From positions 1 to 32,123 of the forward strand of contig JACPIQ010000099.1 in assembly GCA_016188005.1 (NCBI GenBank): a stretch of 32,123 nucleotides of DNA, in the 5' to 3' direction. The position numbers and the translations under genes are program-made. The notes under the pieces are model-generated. The model had not been told where the DNA came from, did not search any database, and saw nothing but the letters and a program-made list of their open reading frames with translations. Shown here in pieces: positions 21,377 to 29,720 of this stretch. Position 1 is the stretch's first letter, and each line of letters starts with the position of its first letter. This DNA is from Candidatus Rokuibacteriota bacterium. Its GTDB lineage: Bacteria > Methylomirabilota > Methylomirabilia > Rokubacteriales > CSP1-6.

Positions 21377-22138
21377 TCAGGCGGCGCGCCCCTCCTCGAG
21401 GGACGTGATGATGTAGGTGCCGCTCCGGACGTCCTTCTCGAGGGTCACGATCCGCTGCTTGGCGGCCTCCTCCCGCAGCTTCGAGAACGTCGAGTACCCG
21501 TAGTAGCTCTCGTTGAACGCCGGGTTCTTCCGGATCATGGTCTGCTTGACCATGGAGCCCCACAGCGTGTCCTTGTTCTCTCGCTGCAGCGCCTGGATCG
21601 CCTCGATGAGCTGGGCGAAGGCCTCGGCCTTCTTCTCCGGCAGCCCGCGCAGGGCCGTGGTCTTCTTGGACTCGCGGATCAGGTCCTCGTAGAAGATGAA
21701 CTCGTCGCAGTTCCCGACCAGGAGCTCGGACGAGGAGGACTTGACGCCCAGACCGATCACGTAGCGGTCGTTCTCCCGGAGCTTGGAGACGAGCGGGGAG
21801 AAGTCGGAGTCGCCCGACACCAGCGCGAAGGTGTCCACGTGTCCCTTCGAGTACGCCAGGTCCAGGGCGTCCACGACCATCCGGATGTCTGCCGAGTTCT
21901 TGCCGCTGTAGCGGCTCTGGGGCACGTCGATCAGCTCGATGGCGTGCTCGTGGAAGGGGCGCTTGTACTCGGCGTAGCGGTTCCAGTCCGCGTACGCGCG
22001 CTTCACCATGATCTTGCCCTTCTCCACCAGCCGCTCCAGCACGAGCTTGATCTCGAATCCCTTGTACTGGGCCTCCTTCACGCCTCGGACGATGTTCTCG
22101 AAATCGATGAACATCGCCAGTTTCCGGTCATCGCTCAT
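21377..22138 (-). CDS. NYN-domain ribonuclease with C-terminal OST-HTH-like region
   Basis: The protein has 253 residues. The NYN (PIN-like) domain covers about 1-160: MFIDFENI with Asp12, NSADIRMVVD with Asp84 and Asp90, and LVSGDSDFSPLV with Asp110 and Asp112, the acidic cluster of metal-dependent RNases such as LabA/DUF88. The C-terminal part (about 170-250; LWGSMVKQTMIRKNPAFNESYYGYSTFSKLL-like) resembles an OST-HTH/LOTUS RNA-binding domain, ending in a TYIITSLEE strand. It is a probable RNA-processing or decay enzyme. It stands alone between the selenoprotein cluster and the DoxX operon. Confidence 0.87.
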   Translation of the reverse strand: MSDDRKLAMFIDFENIVRGVKEAQYKGFEIKLVLERLVEKGKIMVKRAYADWNRYAEYKRPFHEHAIELIDVPQSRYSGKNSADIRMVVDALDLAYSKGHVDTFALVSGDSDFSPLVSKLRENDRYVIGLGVKSSSSELLVGNCDEFIFYEDLIRESKKTTALRGLPEKKAEAFAQLIEAIQALQRENKDTLWGSMVKQTMIRKNPAFNESYYGYSTFSKLREEAAKQRIVTLEKDVRSGTYIITSLEEGRAA

Positions 22139-22218
22139 CCGTCCCGTCCTTCCCCGAAAAGGTGCTGCGGTGTCGGTGCTCCAGGGGCGCGCCCATGCCC
22201 GCCCCCAACACGAGCTTC

Positions 22219-22226
22219 ATTATAAT
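22219..22226. promoter_or_regulatory. Palindromic -10-like ATTATAAT between divergent genes
   Basis: ATTATAAT is self-complementary and contains TATAAT on both strands. It lies between the NYN gene (leftward) and the DoxX gene (rightward) and could serve either. No good -35 is visible on either side. Confidence 0.35.
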
Positions 22227-22309
22227 GATCTTTGCCCCGGCGCGGGGCACCGCTCGCATCCCGCGGCGGTGGCCTGTACGATGGCCGAGTCCCCGAAAGG
22301 AGCGTGCCG

Positions 22310-22867
22310 ATGAGTGCGGCGGCGGGCAGCGACGGGCGGGAGCGCGCGGGATGGCGGGGCGCGGTGGCGCCGCTCTGGCCGCTCGGGCTGGCGCGGATCC
22401 TCTACGGCCTCCTCTGGTGGCAGCAGTCCCGGTGGAAGGTGCCGTCGGACGACTTCGGCAGGAGATCGGGCGGGGGGCTCTGGTACTGGGTGCAGCAGGA
22501 GATCCAGTACCCCACCGTGACCGCCTACCGGGACTTCCTCGTCACCGTGATGATCCCGAACTGGACGGTGTTCGGCTGGCTGACGCTCATTACCGAGACG
22601 TTCATCGGCGTGACGCTCATTCTCGGCCTGGCCACGCGCCTCGGCGCGCTCGTCGCCCTCGGCATGGCCGCCAACATCACCGTCGGCATCCTCGGCGTGC
22701 CTCACGAGTGGGGCTGGACCTACGCCATGCTCATCATGTTGGCGGCGCTGTTCCTCCTGACCGGGGCCGGGCGGAGCCTCGGGGTCGACGCCCTCCTCGC
22801 CCCGCGGCTGGAGCGGGCGGCGGCCGGCGGGAACCGGCTCGCCGCGCTCCTGCGGTGGCTCGTCTGA
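22310..22867 (+). CDS. DoxX-like membrane protein
   Basis: The protein has 185 residues from ATG 22310, behind AAAGGAG (22297-22303). Four hydrophobic helices are visible: LWPLGLARILYGLLWWQQS, VFGWLTLITETFIGVTLIL, LGALVALGMAANITVGILG and AMLIMLAALFLLTGAG. The block QSRWKVPS followed by periplasmic YRDFL fits the DoxX/TQO-small-subunit family, often linked to thiosulfate or redox stress functions. Its exact role here is unknown. Its 3' end overlaps the glycosyltransferase start at 22855, implying coupling. Confidence 0.8.
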   Translation: MSAAAGSDGRERAGWRGAVAPLWPLGLARILYGLLWWQQSRWKVPSDDFGRRSGGGLWYWVQQEIQYPTVTAYRDFLVTVMIPNWTVFGWLTLITETFIGVTLILGLATRLGALVALGMAANITVGILGVPHEWGWTYAMLIMLAALFLLTGAGRSLGVDALLAPRLERAAAGGNRLAALLRWLV

Positions 22868-23553
22868 CGCCGTCGCAGGTCACCGTCGTGATCCCGGCCC
22901 TCGACGAGGCCGCGGTGATCGGCGAGCTGGTGCGCCGCGTGCCCCCGGAGGCCGCCTCCGAGATCATCGTGGTGGACAATGGCTCCCGCGACGGCACCGG
23001 GACGGTGGCCGCCCGCGCGGGCGCGCGGGTGGTGGTGGAGCTGCGCCATGGCTACGGCGCCGCTTGCTGGGCCGGCATCGGCGCGCTCGGGCCTGGCACG
23101 GAGGTGGTGGCCTTCCTCGACGGAGATGGCAGCCAGCGCCCCGAGGAGTTGCCGGCGGTCCTCGCGCCGCTTGCCCGGGGCGAGGCAGACCTCGTCCTGG
23201 GCGCGCGCCGGCTCTCCGGCGGGCACCCGCGGCATGCCTCCCTGGGCACGCGCCTCGTGGCACGCTACATCGCCTGGAAGTTCGGCGTGCGCGTCACCGA
23301 TCTCGGGCCGTTGCGCGCGATCCGAGCGGATCTGCTCCGCCGCCTGGGGATGCGGGACCGGGCCTTCGGCTGGCCGGTGGAGATGGTCGTGAAGGCCGCC
23401 GCCCTCGGCGGGCGGATCGTGGAGGTGCCGGTGTCACATGCCCCCCGGCTGGCGGGGCGCTCGAAGGTGTCGGGGACGCTCGTCGGCAGCGTGCGCGCTG
23501 GCTACGGCTTCATCAGGGCCGCGCTGCGCGCGGCGGCGGATGTGCGCCCGTGA
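22855..23553 (+). CDS. Family 2 glycosyltransferase (dolichol/undecaprenyl-phosphate sugar synthase-like)
   Basis: The protein has 232 residues from GTG 22855, overlapping the DoxX gene by 13 nt. GT-A motifs are VVIPALDEAAVIG, VVDNGSRDGTG and FLDGDGSQRPEEL, with the DxD-type Asp. VLGARRLSGG and the C-terminal VPVSHAPRLAGRSKVSG are typical of polyprenyl-phosphate mannose/glucose synthases. No membrane helices, so it works at the inner face of the cytoplasmic membrane and charges a lipid carrier with sugar. The next gene is a membrane GT-C-type enzyme that would use such a lipid-linked sugar. Its stop overlaps that gene by GTGA. Confidence 0.85.
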   Translation: MARLTPSQVTVVIPALDEAAVIGELVRRVPPEAASEIIVVDNGSRDGTGTVAARAGARVVVELRHGYGAACWAGIGALGPGTEVVAFLDGDGSQRPEELPAVLAPLARGEADLVLGARRLSGGHPRHASLGTRLVARYIAWKFGVRVTDLGPLRAIRADLLRRLGMRDRAFGWPVEMVVKAAALGGRIVEVPVSHAPRLAGRSKVSGTLVGSVRAGYGFIRAALRAAADVRP

Positions 23554-24824
23554 CGGCCACCAGCGTGACGGCGAGACGGGTGGCGGCGCTCCTGGCCGGC
23601 GCAGGACTCGTGGCCGCCTGCGCGGCGCTGGCCCGCGTGCCCGATCTCGCCGGGGCGCCCGTGACCTTCCTGCTGCTCTACGCCGGCGCCTTCGCCAGCT
23701 ATGCGCTCGGCGCCTGGCTGCTCCACGCTGCGCGTGGGCGGGCCGCGCTGCTGCTGGTCCTGGGCGTGGCGGGCGCGGCGCGCCTGGCGCTGCTGCCGGC
23801 GGCGCCCACCCTCTCGACGGACGCCTACCGGTATGTCTGGGACGCGCGCGTCGCCCGCGCCGGGATCAGCCCCTATGCCTATCCGCCAGAGGCGCCCGAG
23901 GTGGGCCACCTGCGAGATGCCGAGATCTATCCGCGGCTCAACCACCCCACGTGGCGCACCATCTATCCGCCCGGCGCCCAGGCCCTCTTTCGGGCCGTCC
24001 ACTGGCTCCGGCCCGACAGCGTGCTGGCGATGAAGATCGCCCTCGGGCTCATCGAGGCCATCGGCGTCGCGGCCCTGATCGGGATGCTGGGAGCGCTCGG
24101 CGTATCCCGAACGCGGGCAGTCATTTACGCCTGGAACCCTCTGGTCCTACTCGAGGGGTGGGGGAGCGCCCACCTGGACGCGACGGTGGTGGCGGCCGTC
24201 GTGGGCGCGATCTGGGCCCAGGCGGCCGGGCGGCACGCCCTCGCAGGTGGACTCCTCGGGGCGGGCACGCTGCTCAAGCTCTACCCGGCCGCGCTGCTCC
24301 CGCTCCTCATGGGCCCGGGCGCCCTCGCGGCGCTCGGGGCCTTCGCGGCGGTGCTGGCGCTGGGGTATGCGCCGGCAGCCGGCGGCGGGCTGTCGGTCCT
24401 GGGCTCGTTGCCTCGCTACCTCAGCGAGGAGTACTTCAATCCAGGCCTCCTCCGCACGCTGGTGGATGTTCCCGGCCTCAGCGTGGGGGCGCTCGCCGCC
24501 TGGGTGTTCTGGCAGGGCACGCGCCGGCGCGAGGCGCCGCTGCCGGCGCGGGCGCTCCCCGTCATCGGCGGCTATCTGCTGCTGTCGCCGAATCTGTTTC
24601 CCTGGTACGCGCTCTGGCTCGTTCCCGTCCTCGCCGCCGTGCCCTCATTGCCGTGGATCGCCTTCACCGGCACCGTGGCCATGGCCTACACCTTCTTCCT
24701 CGAGGAGCCCTGGGCCATTCCCTGGTGGGCGCGGGTGGCCGAGGCGGTGCCGCTCCTGGCGGGAGCCGCCTGCTGGCTCCATCGCCTCCGGCCCGCGGCG
24801 GCCCTCGCGGAGCGCTCGCCATGA
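23550..24824 (+). CDS. Polytopic GT87/GT-C-type mannosyltransferase-like protein
   Basis: The protein has 424 residues from GTG 23550 (GTGA overlap). About 10-11 hydrophobic helices are visible. After the first two helices a loop contains TDAYRYVWDARVARAGISPY, with an Asp-rich start typical of GT-C active loops, then YPPGAQALFRAVH. LLKLYPAALLPLL and LSPNLFPWYALWL match GT87-type mannosyltransferases. It would use polyprenyl-phosphate sugar made by the upstream enzyme to modify a lipid or protein on the outer side of the inner membrane. It overlaps the radical SAM start by ATGA. Confidence 0.82.
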   Translation: MTATSVTARRVAALLAGAGLVAACAALARVPDLAGAPVTFLLLYAGAFASYALGAWLLHAARGRAALLLVLGVAGAARLALLPAAPTLSTDAYRYVWDARVARAGISPYAYPPEAPEVGHLRDAEIYPRLNHPTWRTIYPPGAQALFRAVHWLRPDSVLAMKIALGLIEAIGVAALIGMLGALGVSRTRAVIYAWNPLVLLEGWGSAHLDATVVAAVVGAIWAQAAGRHALAGGLLGAGTLLKLYPAALLPLLMGPGALAALGAFAAVLALGYAPAAGGGLSVLGSLPRYLSEEYFNPGLLRTLVDVPGLSVGALAAWVFWQGTRRREAPLPARALPVIGGYLLLSPNLFPWYALWLVPVLAAVPSLPWIAFTGTVAMAYTFFLEEPWAIPWWARVAEAVPLLAGAACWLHRLRPAAALAERSP

Positions 24825-25822
24825 GCGCCGCAGCCCTGCCCCTCAGGCCCCCGCTGCCGCGGTCGCTGTACCTCGAGACCACGAGCCGCTGCAACTCGCG
24901 TTGCGAGACGTGCATCCTCACCTTCGGGGGGCGGGAGCCGGAGAAGGATCTCGGCTGGGAGGAGTTCCACCGCGTCGTGGACCGGTTCCCGGCCCTCGCG
25001 CGCGTCCTGCTGCACGGCATCGGCGAGCCGCTGCTGAACCGGGCCCTGCCGCGCATGATCGCCCACCTCAAGGGGCGCGGCGCCACGGTGCTCTTCAACT
25101 CGAATGCGATCACGCTCTCACCCCGGCTCCGGACGGCGCTCATCGAGAGCGGGCTCGACGAGCTGCGCGTCTCGCTGGATGCGGCCACCGCGCCCACCTA
25201 CGACAAGGTGCGCGGCGTGGACGCCTTCGACAGGGTGGTGGCCAACCTCTCCGGTCTGGCGGCGGCGAAGCGCGAGGCCGGGGCCGCGCGCCCGCGCGTG
25301 TCCCTCTGGTTCACGGCGCTCAAGGCCAACATCGACGAGATCGCCGGCCTCGTGCCGCTGGCCGCGCGGGTCGGCGCCGAGGGCGTGAACCTCCAGCGCC
25401 TGGTCTACAACGGCCTCGGGCTGGCCACCGAGGAGCAGTCGCTCCACGGGCGCCTGCTCGAGCGCGAGGCGGCGCTGATCCACCAGGCCGCGGCCACCGC
25501 GCGCGAGGCCGACATCGTCTTCTCGGCCTCCGGAGCCGTGGCCCCCGAGGTGAGCCTCACCCCGGCCCGCGAGGACCGGCCCTGGAGCGCCTGCCGCCGT
25601 CCCTTCAGCCTGGTCTACGTGACGGTGCATGGCAACGTGCTCCCGTGCTGCATCGCCCCGTGGATCACCGCGCACTACGACGGCATCGTCCTCGGCAACC
25701 TCCTCCGCCAGTCGCTCGAGGAGATCTGGTGGGGCCCGCGGTACCTCGACTTCCGCGCGGCCATCCAGACGGAGGCGCCTCCCGAGCCATGCCGCGGCTG
25801 CGGTGTGAGATGGAGCCTGTGA
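24821..25822 (+). CDS. Radical SAM protein with a SPASM-like C-terminus
   Basis: The protein has 333 residues from ATG 24821. The [4Fe-4S]-SAM motif is CNSRCETC (Cys24, Cys28, Cys31; CX3CX2C). GIGEPLLN is the GGE-like SAM-binding strand. The C-terminus has GNVLPCC, then [11 protein letters not shown], giving cysteines for an auxiliary cluster of SPASM type. The overall plan resembles radical SAM enzymes such as MoaA/NirJ/peptide-modifying members. Its place behind two glycosyltransferases suggests a membrane-lipid or glycan modification, but the substrate is not known. Confidence 0.88.
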   Translation: MSAAALPLRPPLPRSLYLETTSRCNSRCETCILTFGGREPEKDLGWEEFHRVVDRFPALARVLLHGIGEPLLNRALPRMIAHLKGRGATVLFNSNAITLSPRLRTALIESGLDELRVSLDAATAPTYDKVRGVDAFDRVVANLSGLAAAKREAGAARPRVSLWFTALKANIDEIAGLVPLAARVGAEGVNLQRLVYNGLGLATEEQSLHGRLLEREAALIHQAAATAREADIVFSASGAVAPEVSLTPAREDRPWSACRRPFSLVYVTVHGNVLPCCIAPWITAHYDGIVLGNLLRQSLEEIWWGPRYLDFRAAIQTEAPPEPCRGCGVRWSL

Positions 25823-25892
25823 CCCGGCCGCCCGCGGTGTATCCTGGCCGTGCATGGCCGCGGGTGCCGCGACGCGGGAGGCGCGTGCGCGC

Positions 25893-26636
25893 ATGAGCCT
25901 GAAGGCGGCCTTCGAGCGCTTCGCCGTCTGGCTGGTGATGTCGCGCGCGAGGCGTCCGCGGAGCCCCGCGATGACAACCGGAGGAGCCGTCCCCATGAAG
26001 GACATGCCGCCCGACCTCGCGCACCGCGTCCCGCCGGGCCAGGTGCTCACCGACAAGTGGCCGGTGCTGACCTACGGGCTCACGCCGCGCTTCGATCCCA
26101 CGCGCTGGAGCTTCCGCTGCTTCGGGCTGGTGGAGGAGGAGGTGCGTTTCAGCTGGGAGGAGTTTCTCGCCCTGCCGCGCACCGAGGTCGTCTGCGACAT
26201 CCACTGCGTGACGCGCTGGTCGCGCCTGGACAACCGCTTCGAGGGCGTCCCCATCCGCGAGATCCTGAAACGCGTCCGCCCGAAGCCCGAGGCGCGCGCC
26301 GTGATGATCCACGCCGACCACGGCTACACGACCAATCTCCCGCTGGACGAGCTGGTGCAGGACGACGTGCTCCTGGCACTGAGACATGACGGGCGGGACC
26401 TCGATCCCGAGCATGGCGGCCCGCTCCGGCTCGTGGTGCCGCGGCTCTACTTCTGGAAGAGCGCCAAGTGGCTCCGCGGCTTCGAGTTCCTCGACGTGAA
26501 TCCGCCGGGCTTCTGGGAGGTCAACGGCTACCACATGCGCGCCGACCCCTGGAAGGAGGAGCGGTACTCCGACCAGGAGACCCGCGCGATGCAGCAGATG
26601 CGCGCCGAGGCGGCGCGCAGGCTCCGCGCCCGATGA
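25893..26636 (+). CDS. Sulfite-oxidase-like molybdopterin oxidoreductase
   Basis: The protein has about 247 residues from ATG 25893, which has GGGAGG 11 nt upstream. ATG 25854 is in frame and has a TATCCT box 8 nt before it, so it is an alternative. The oxidoreductase molybdopterin-binding domain is seen in [32 protein letters not shown] and [21 protein letters not shown] carries the likely Mo-ligating cysteine. LKWL-type RGFEFLD and [10 protein letters not shown] are typical of YedY/sulfite-oxidase relatives. There is no signal peptide, so it is probably cytosolic. Its stop overlaps the next gene (ATGA). Confidence 0.85.
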   Translation: MSLKAAFERFAVWLVMSRARRPRSPAMTTGGAVPMKDMPPDLAHRVPPGQVLTDKWPVLTYGLTPRFDPTRWSFRCFGLVEEEVRFSWEEFLALPRTEVVCDIHCVTRWSRLDNRFEGVPIREILKRVRPKPEARAVMIHADHGYTTNLPLDELVQDDVLLALRHDGRDLDPEHGGPLRLVVPRLYFWKSAKWLRGFEFLDVNPPGFWEVNGYHMRADPWKEERYSDQETRAMQQMRAEAARRLRAR

Positions 26637-27721
26637 CCGCGAGCCCGGAGGCGCGGTTCCAGACCCTCCACGAGATCGTCAGGGCCGCGCGCCAGAACCT
26701 CGAGCCGGGCCCCTGGGACTATCTCGTGGGCGGCGCCGAGAGCGAGACGACCCTGCGGCGCAACCGCCAGGCGCTGGACTCCATCGCCTTCCGCCCGCGG
26801 GTCCTGCGGGACGTCACGCGCATCGACGGCACCTCGGCGCTGTTCGGGCGGCCGGTCCGCCTGCCGGTCCTGGTCGCCCCGGTCGGGTCCATCGAGACCT
26901 TCACCCCGGGCGGCGGCGCCACCGCCGCTCGGGCGGCGGAGGAATTCGGCATCCCGCTCATGCTGTCCTCGGTCTGCACGCCGGGGCTCGAGGCCGTCGC
27001 GGCGGCGGCCGACGCCTTCCGCCTCTTCCAGCTCTACGTACGCGGCGACGACGGCTGGGTGGACGATCACGTCAAGCGGGCGGTGGATCACGGCTACGCC
27101 GCTTTCTGCCTCACGGTGGACACCGCCGTCTACAGCCGCCGCGAGCGCGACCTCGCCCGGCGCTTCGTGAAGCCCTGGCGCGTGCGTGCCACGGGCTTCG
27201 ACTATCAGGCGGGCCTCACCTGGGACCACGTCAAGCGGTTCAAGGACACCCACGCGATCCCGCTGATCCTCAAGGGCATCGTCACGGCGGAGGACGCGGG
27301 GCTTGCCTGTGACCTCGGCGTCGACGGCATCTACGTGTCGAACCACGGCGGGCGGCAACTCGATCACGGCCGCGGCACGACGGAGGCGCTCCCGGAAGTG
27401 GTGGCCGCCGTGGCCGGCCGGGCGCCGGTCCTCGTGGATGGCGGGTTCCTGCGCGGCACCGACATCGTCAAGGCGGTGGCCCTGGGGGCAGCCATGGTCG
27501 GGATCGGGCGGCTGGCCTGCTTCGGGCTGGCGGCCGCGGGGCAGGCGGGTCTCGTCCGCGTCCTGGAGCTGCTGGAGGAGGAGATCCGCATCTGTCTCGG
27601 GCTCCTGGGCGTGGAGCGGCTGGCGCAGCTCGGCGGCTCCCACCTGCACGGGGCGACGCCGGTGGCCCCGCCGCACGTGACCAGCGCCTTCCCCCTCCTG
27701 GACGAGGCAATCCCCTCGTGA
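26633..27721 (+). CDS. FMN-dependent alpha-hydroxyacid oxidase/dehydrogenase
   Basis: The protein has 362 residues from ATG 26633 (ATGA overlap). The TIM-barrel family landmarks are [49 protein letters not shown], then [12 protein letters not shown] and [10 protein letters not shown] (residues 236-245, with the catalytic His238 and an Arg). [22 protein letters not shown] binds the FMN phosphate. Members oxidise lactate, glycolate or mandelate. Oxidase members release hydrogen peroxide. The next gene, overlapping by GTGA, is a selenoperoxiredoxin, which supports a peroxide-producing oxidase activity; that is inference. Confidence 0.9.
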   Translation: MTASPEARFQTLHEIVRAARQNLEPGPWDYLVGGAESETTLRRNRQALDSIAFRPRVLRDVTRIDGTSALFGRPVRLPVLVAPVGSIETFTPGGGATAARAAEEFGIPLMLSSVCTPGLEAVAAAADAFRLFQLYVRGDDGWVDDHVKRAVDHGYAAFCLTVDTAVYSRRERDLARRFVKPWRVRATGFDYQAGLTWDHVKRFKDTHAIPLILKGIVTAEDAGLACDLGVDGIYVSNHGGRQLDHGRGTTEALPEVVAAVAGRAPVLVDGGFLRGTDIVKAVALGAAMVGIGRLACFGLAAAGQAGLVRVLELLEEEIRICLGLLGVERLAQLGGSHLHGATPVAPPHVTSAFPLLDEAIPS

Positions 27722-28188
27722 CGGGCGTGCGCTTCGGGCAGCCGGCGCCCGACTTCACGCTTCCTTCCACTGCCGGGGCGGATGTCACCCTCTCCGCCCT
27801 CCGCGGGCAGGACGTGGTGCTCGTCTTCTACTGCTTCGACTGGGGGAGCATCTGAACGCCGGAGCTCACCGGCCTGGTCCAGGTCGACCCTCGGCTCCGG
27901 GCGCGCGGCGCCGTTCTCCTCGGCATCAGCGCGGACAGCACCTTCTCGCATGCGGCCTACGCCGCGGCGCGCGGCTTCCCCTTTCCGCTCCTGAGTGATA
28001 TCCACCGGACGGTGATCCGCGCCTACGGGGTGCTGGACGAGGCGCGGAACGTCGCCTGGCGCTCGACCTTCATCGTGGACCGCGAGGGCGCGCTCCGCTG
28101 GGGCCAGGCGGGCGACCGTCACATGGTCCGCGACGGCGGCGAGATCCTGCGCGTCCTCGACGTGATCGCGAGCCTCCGCGTGCGCTGA
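27718..28188 (+). CDS. AhpC/TSA peroxiredoxin selenoprotein (UGA = Sec46)
   Basis: The frame starts at GTG 27718, overlapping the oxidase stop (GTGA), and ends at TGA 28188. It has 156 residues with an in-frame TGA at 27853-27855 (codon 46). The N-terminus FGQPAPDFTLPST and VLVFYCFDWGSI lead into the TGA, then TPELTGL. In the family this reads DWSPVCTNEL, so the TGA is the peroxidatic cysteine. After it come LGISADSTFSHAAYAAARGFPFPLLSD and a C-terminal RSTFIVDREG strand, typical of AhpC/BCP-like peroxiredoxins. Cys39 could be a resolving partner. Sec would give a faster peroxidase. The substrate is probably the peroxide from the coupled oxidase. No signal peptide is present, so it is cytosolic. 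Confidence 0.87.
27876..27889 (+). promoter_or_regulatory. SECIS-like hairpin of the selenoperoxiredoxin
   Basis: GGTC (27876-27879) pairs with GACC (27886-27889) around the loop CAGGTC, with AGGU starting 25 nt after the UGA. An outer GCC/GGC pair can extend it across an internal loop. The stem is weaker than in the other two but the loop core is the same. Confidence 0.6.
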
Positions 28189-28194
28189 CCCGGC

Positions 28195-28340
28195 CCGATG
28201 ATCGCATAGGGGATCCCGTGGGCGCTGAGGAAGCCGTGAAGTCGCCAGGCGGTCTCGAACTGCCGGTTCACCGGATCCCGGCGAGACGGCGCCGGAGGGC
28301 CACGCGGGCCGCGATGGCCCACCGATCGAGCGCGGCCTGA
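28195..28340 (-). pseudogene. Remnant of a two-gene nucleotidyltransferase cassette
   Basis: Between two convergent genes the minus strand holds the tail of one protein (LDRWAIAARVALRRRLAGIR, stop TGA 28268-28270) overlapped by GTG 28271, which begins MNRQFETAWRLHGFLSAHGI and PYAIIG. The latter is the start of a nucleotidyltransferase-fold protein (usual form GIPYAIIGG-AV). It breaks off after IIG, where the peroxiredoxin end begins. The GTGA overlap suggests a former coupled pair, now reduced to fragments. The match is by eye only. Confidence 0.35.
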
Positions 28341-28361
28341 TCGGCCCGGCCCCGGCGGACG

Positions 28362-29510
28362 TCATCGCCGGGCGCGGGGCACCCGGGCGAGGGCCAGCGT
28401 GGCGCCCAGGGCCGGCAGCGCGGCCGTGAGCAGGAACAGGAGCCGGAAGCCCGCATGCGGCAGGATCATCCCCGAGCCGATGGCGCCCCCGGCGATTGCC
28501 AGCTCCAGCGCCGTGTAGTAGGTCCCCATCGCCTTGCCCCGCTCGGCCGCCGGCACGAGGTCCACGGTCCAGGCCATGAGGGGCGGCTGTGCGGTCCCGA
28601 AGCCGAGGCCGTGAAGCGCGCCCGCTAGCACGAGCCCCCACGGCCCGCGACTCGCTGCCAGGGCCGCCAGGCCCGCGGCGGTGAAAACGAGGCCGATGGC
28701 TGCCACCGGGGCGCGCCCCAGCCGGTCCGAGACCTGCCCCGCATAGCCCCTCACGGAGGCCACCACCAGCGCGAGCACGAGGAAGAAGAGGCCCGGGTTC
28801 GTGCCCTGGGATTCCGCGTAGAGCGGGAGATACGCCGCCATCAGCCCGTGAGTCCACATGAGGCAGACGACGATGAGGCAGGGGTAGGCCACCCTGCGGC
28901 TCAGCATCGCCCCGAGGCCGAGCCGGACGGCTGTCAGCGCCGGCAGTGTCTCGCGCTGCACGACGGCCAGGGCCAGCGTTGCCAGGGCGACGGTGGCCGA
29001 GATGGCGAAGAGCCAGGAGAAGCCCAGGCGCCCGGAGAGCCAGACGGCGATCAACGGTCCGAGCGCCAGCGCGACGTTCCCGGCGGCGCCCCAGAATCCC
29101 AGGATCTCCCCCCGACGCGCGGGCGGTGCCAGATCCGCGACCATGGCGGCGCACGCGGTGGGATAGAGCCCCATGCCGGCGCCGTGAACGAGGCGCACGC
29201 CGAGCAGCGCCATGGCCGTCCGGCTCACGCCATAGAGAAGGGAGGCGGCGAGGAAGAGCGCCGCGCCCGCCAGCATGAGCGGCCGGCGGCCGAAGTGGTC
29301 CGCGGCCCAGCCGGCCAGAGGCTTCACGAGCATGGAAGAGACCGCGAAGACACCGATGATGAGGCCGATGAGGGACTCCGGGATGCCCAGTCCGCGCGCG
29401 TACAGCGGCAGCGCCGGAAGCAGCAGGTAGAAAGAGAGGAAGAAGGTGAAGGCGCCGACCCAGAGGAGCAGGAACTGCGGCGAGAGGATGCGGCCGGTGG
29501 AGGCGTTCAC
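28362..29510 (-). CDS. Major facilitator superfamily transporter
   Basis: The protein has 382 residues with about 12 membrane helices. The MFS signature GWAADHFGRRPLM lies between helices 2 and 3 and a second copy, GYAGQVSDRLGRAPVA, between 8 and 9. There is a proton-driven efflux-type pattern (GAGMGLYPTACAAMVADLAPPARRGEILG). The protein is on the cytoplasmic membrane. Its substrate is not predictable. It converges with the selenoperoxiredoxin gene, with 173 nt between the two stops, and is divergent from the AAA ATPase gene at 29721. Confidence 0.88.
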   Translation of the reverse strand: MNASTGRILSPQFLLLWVGAFTFFLSFYLLLPALPLYARGLGIPESLIGLIIGVFAVSSMLVKPLAGWAADHFGRRPLMLAGAALFLAASLLYGVSRTAMALLGVRLVHGAGMGLYPTACAAMVADLAPPARRGEILGFWGAAGNVALALGPLIAVWLSGRLGFSWLFAISATVALATLALAVVQRETLPALTAVRLGLGAMLSRRVAYPCLIVVCLMWTHGLMAAYLPLYAESQGTNPGLFFLVLALVVASVRGYAGQVSDRLGRAPVAAIGLVFTAAGLAALAASRGPWGLVLAGALHGLGFGTAQPPLMAWTVDLVPAAERGKAMGTYYTALELAIAGGAIGSGMILPHAGFRLLFLLTAALPALGATLALARVPRARR

Positions 29511-29685
29511 CGGCGGAGTCTATTCCCGCCGGGCGCATGAGGTCAACCGCAGCCGGTGGCGCGCCGCCCGGGGCCTCCGGGCCCCCGAGGCGCTCGGGAG
29601 GCCGCCCGACATCCTCTGCCTTCACGGCCCTCGGACAGCGCCAAGGGGACGGTCCCGCCGGCACAGCTCCTGCCCGCTGTTGGAG

Positions 29686-29713
29686 TTGACACTTCAATTC
29701 ATCATGATAGATT
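29686..29713 (+). promoter_or_regulatory. Sigma70-type promoter of the AAA/DUF4143 gene
   Basis: TTGACA (29686-29691), a perfect -35, is 16 nt from TAGATT (29708-29713). The box ends 7 nt before ATG 29721, so the transcript should begin at the start codon and be leaderless. Confidence 0.6.
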
Positions 29714-29720
29714 GAACTCG

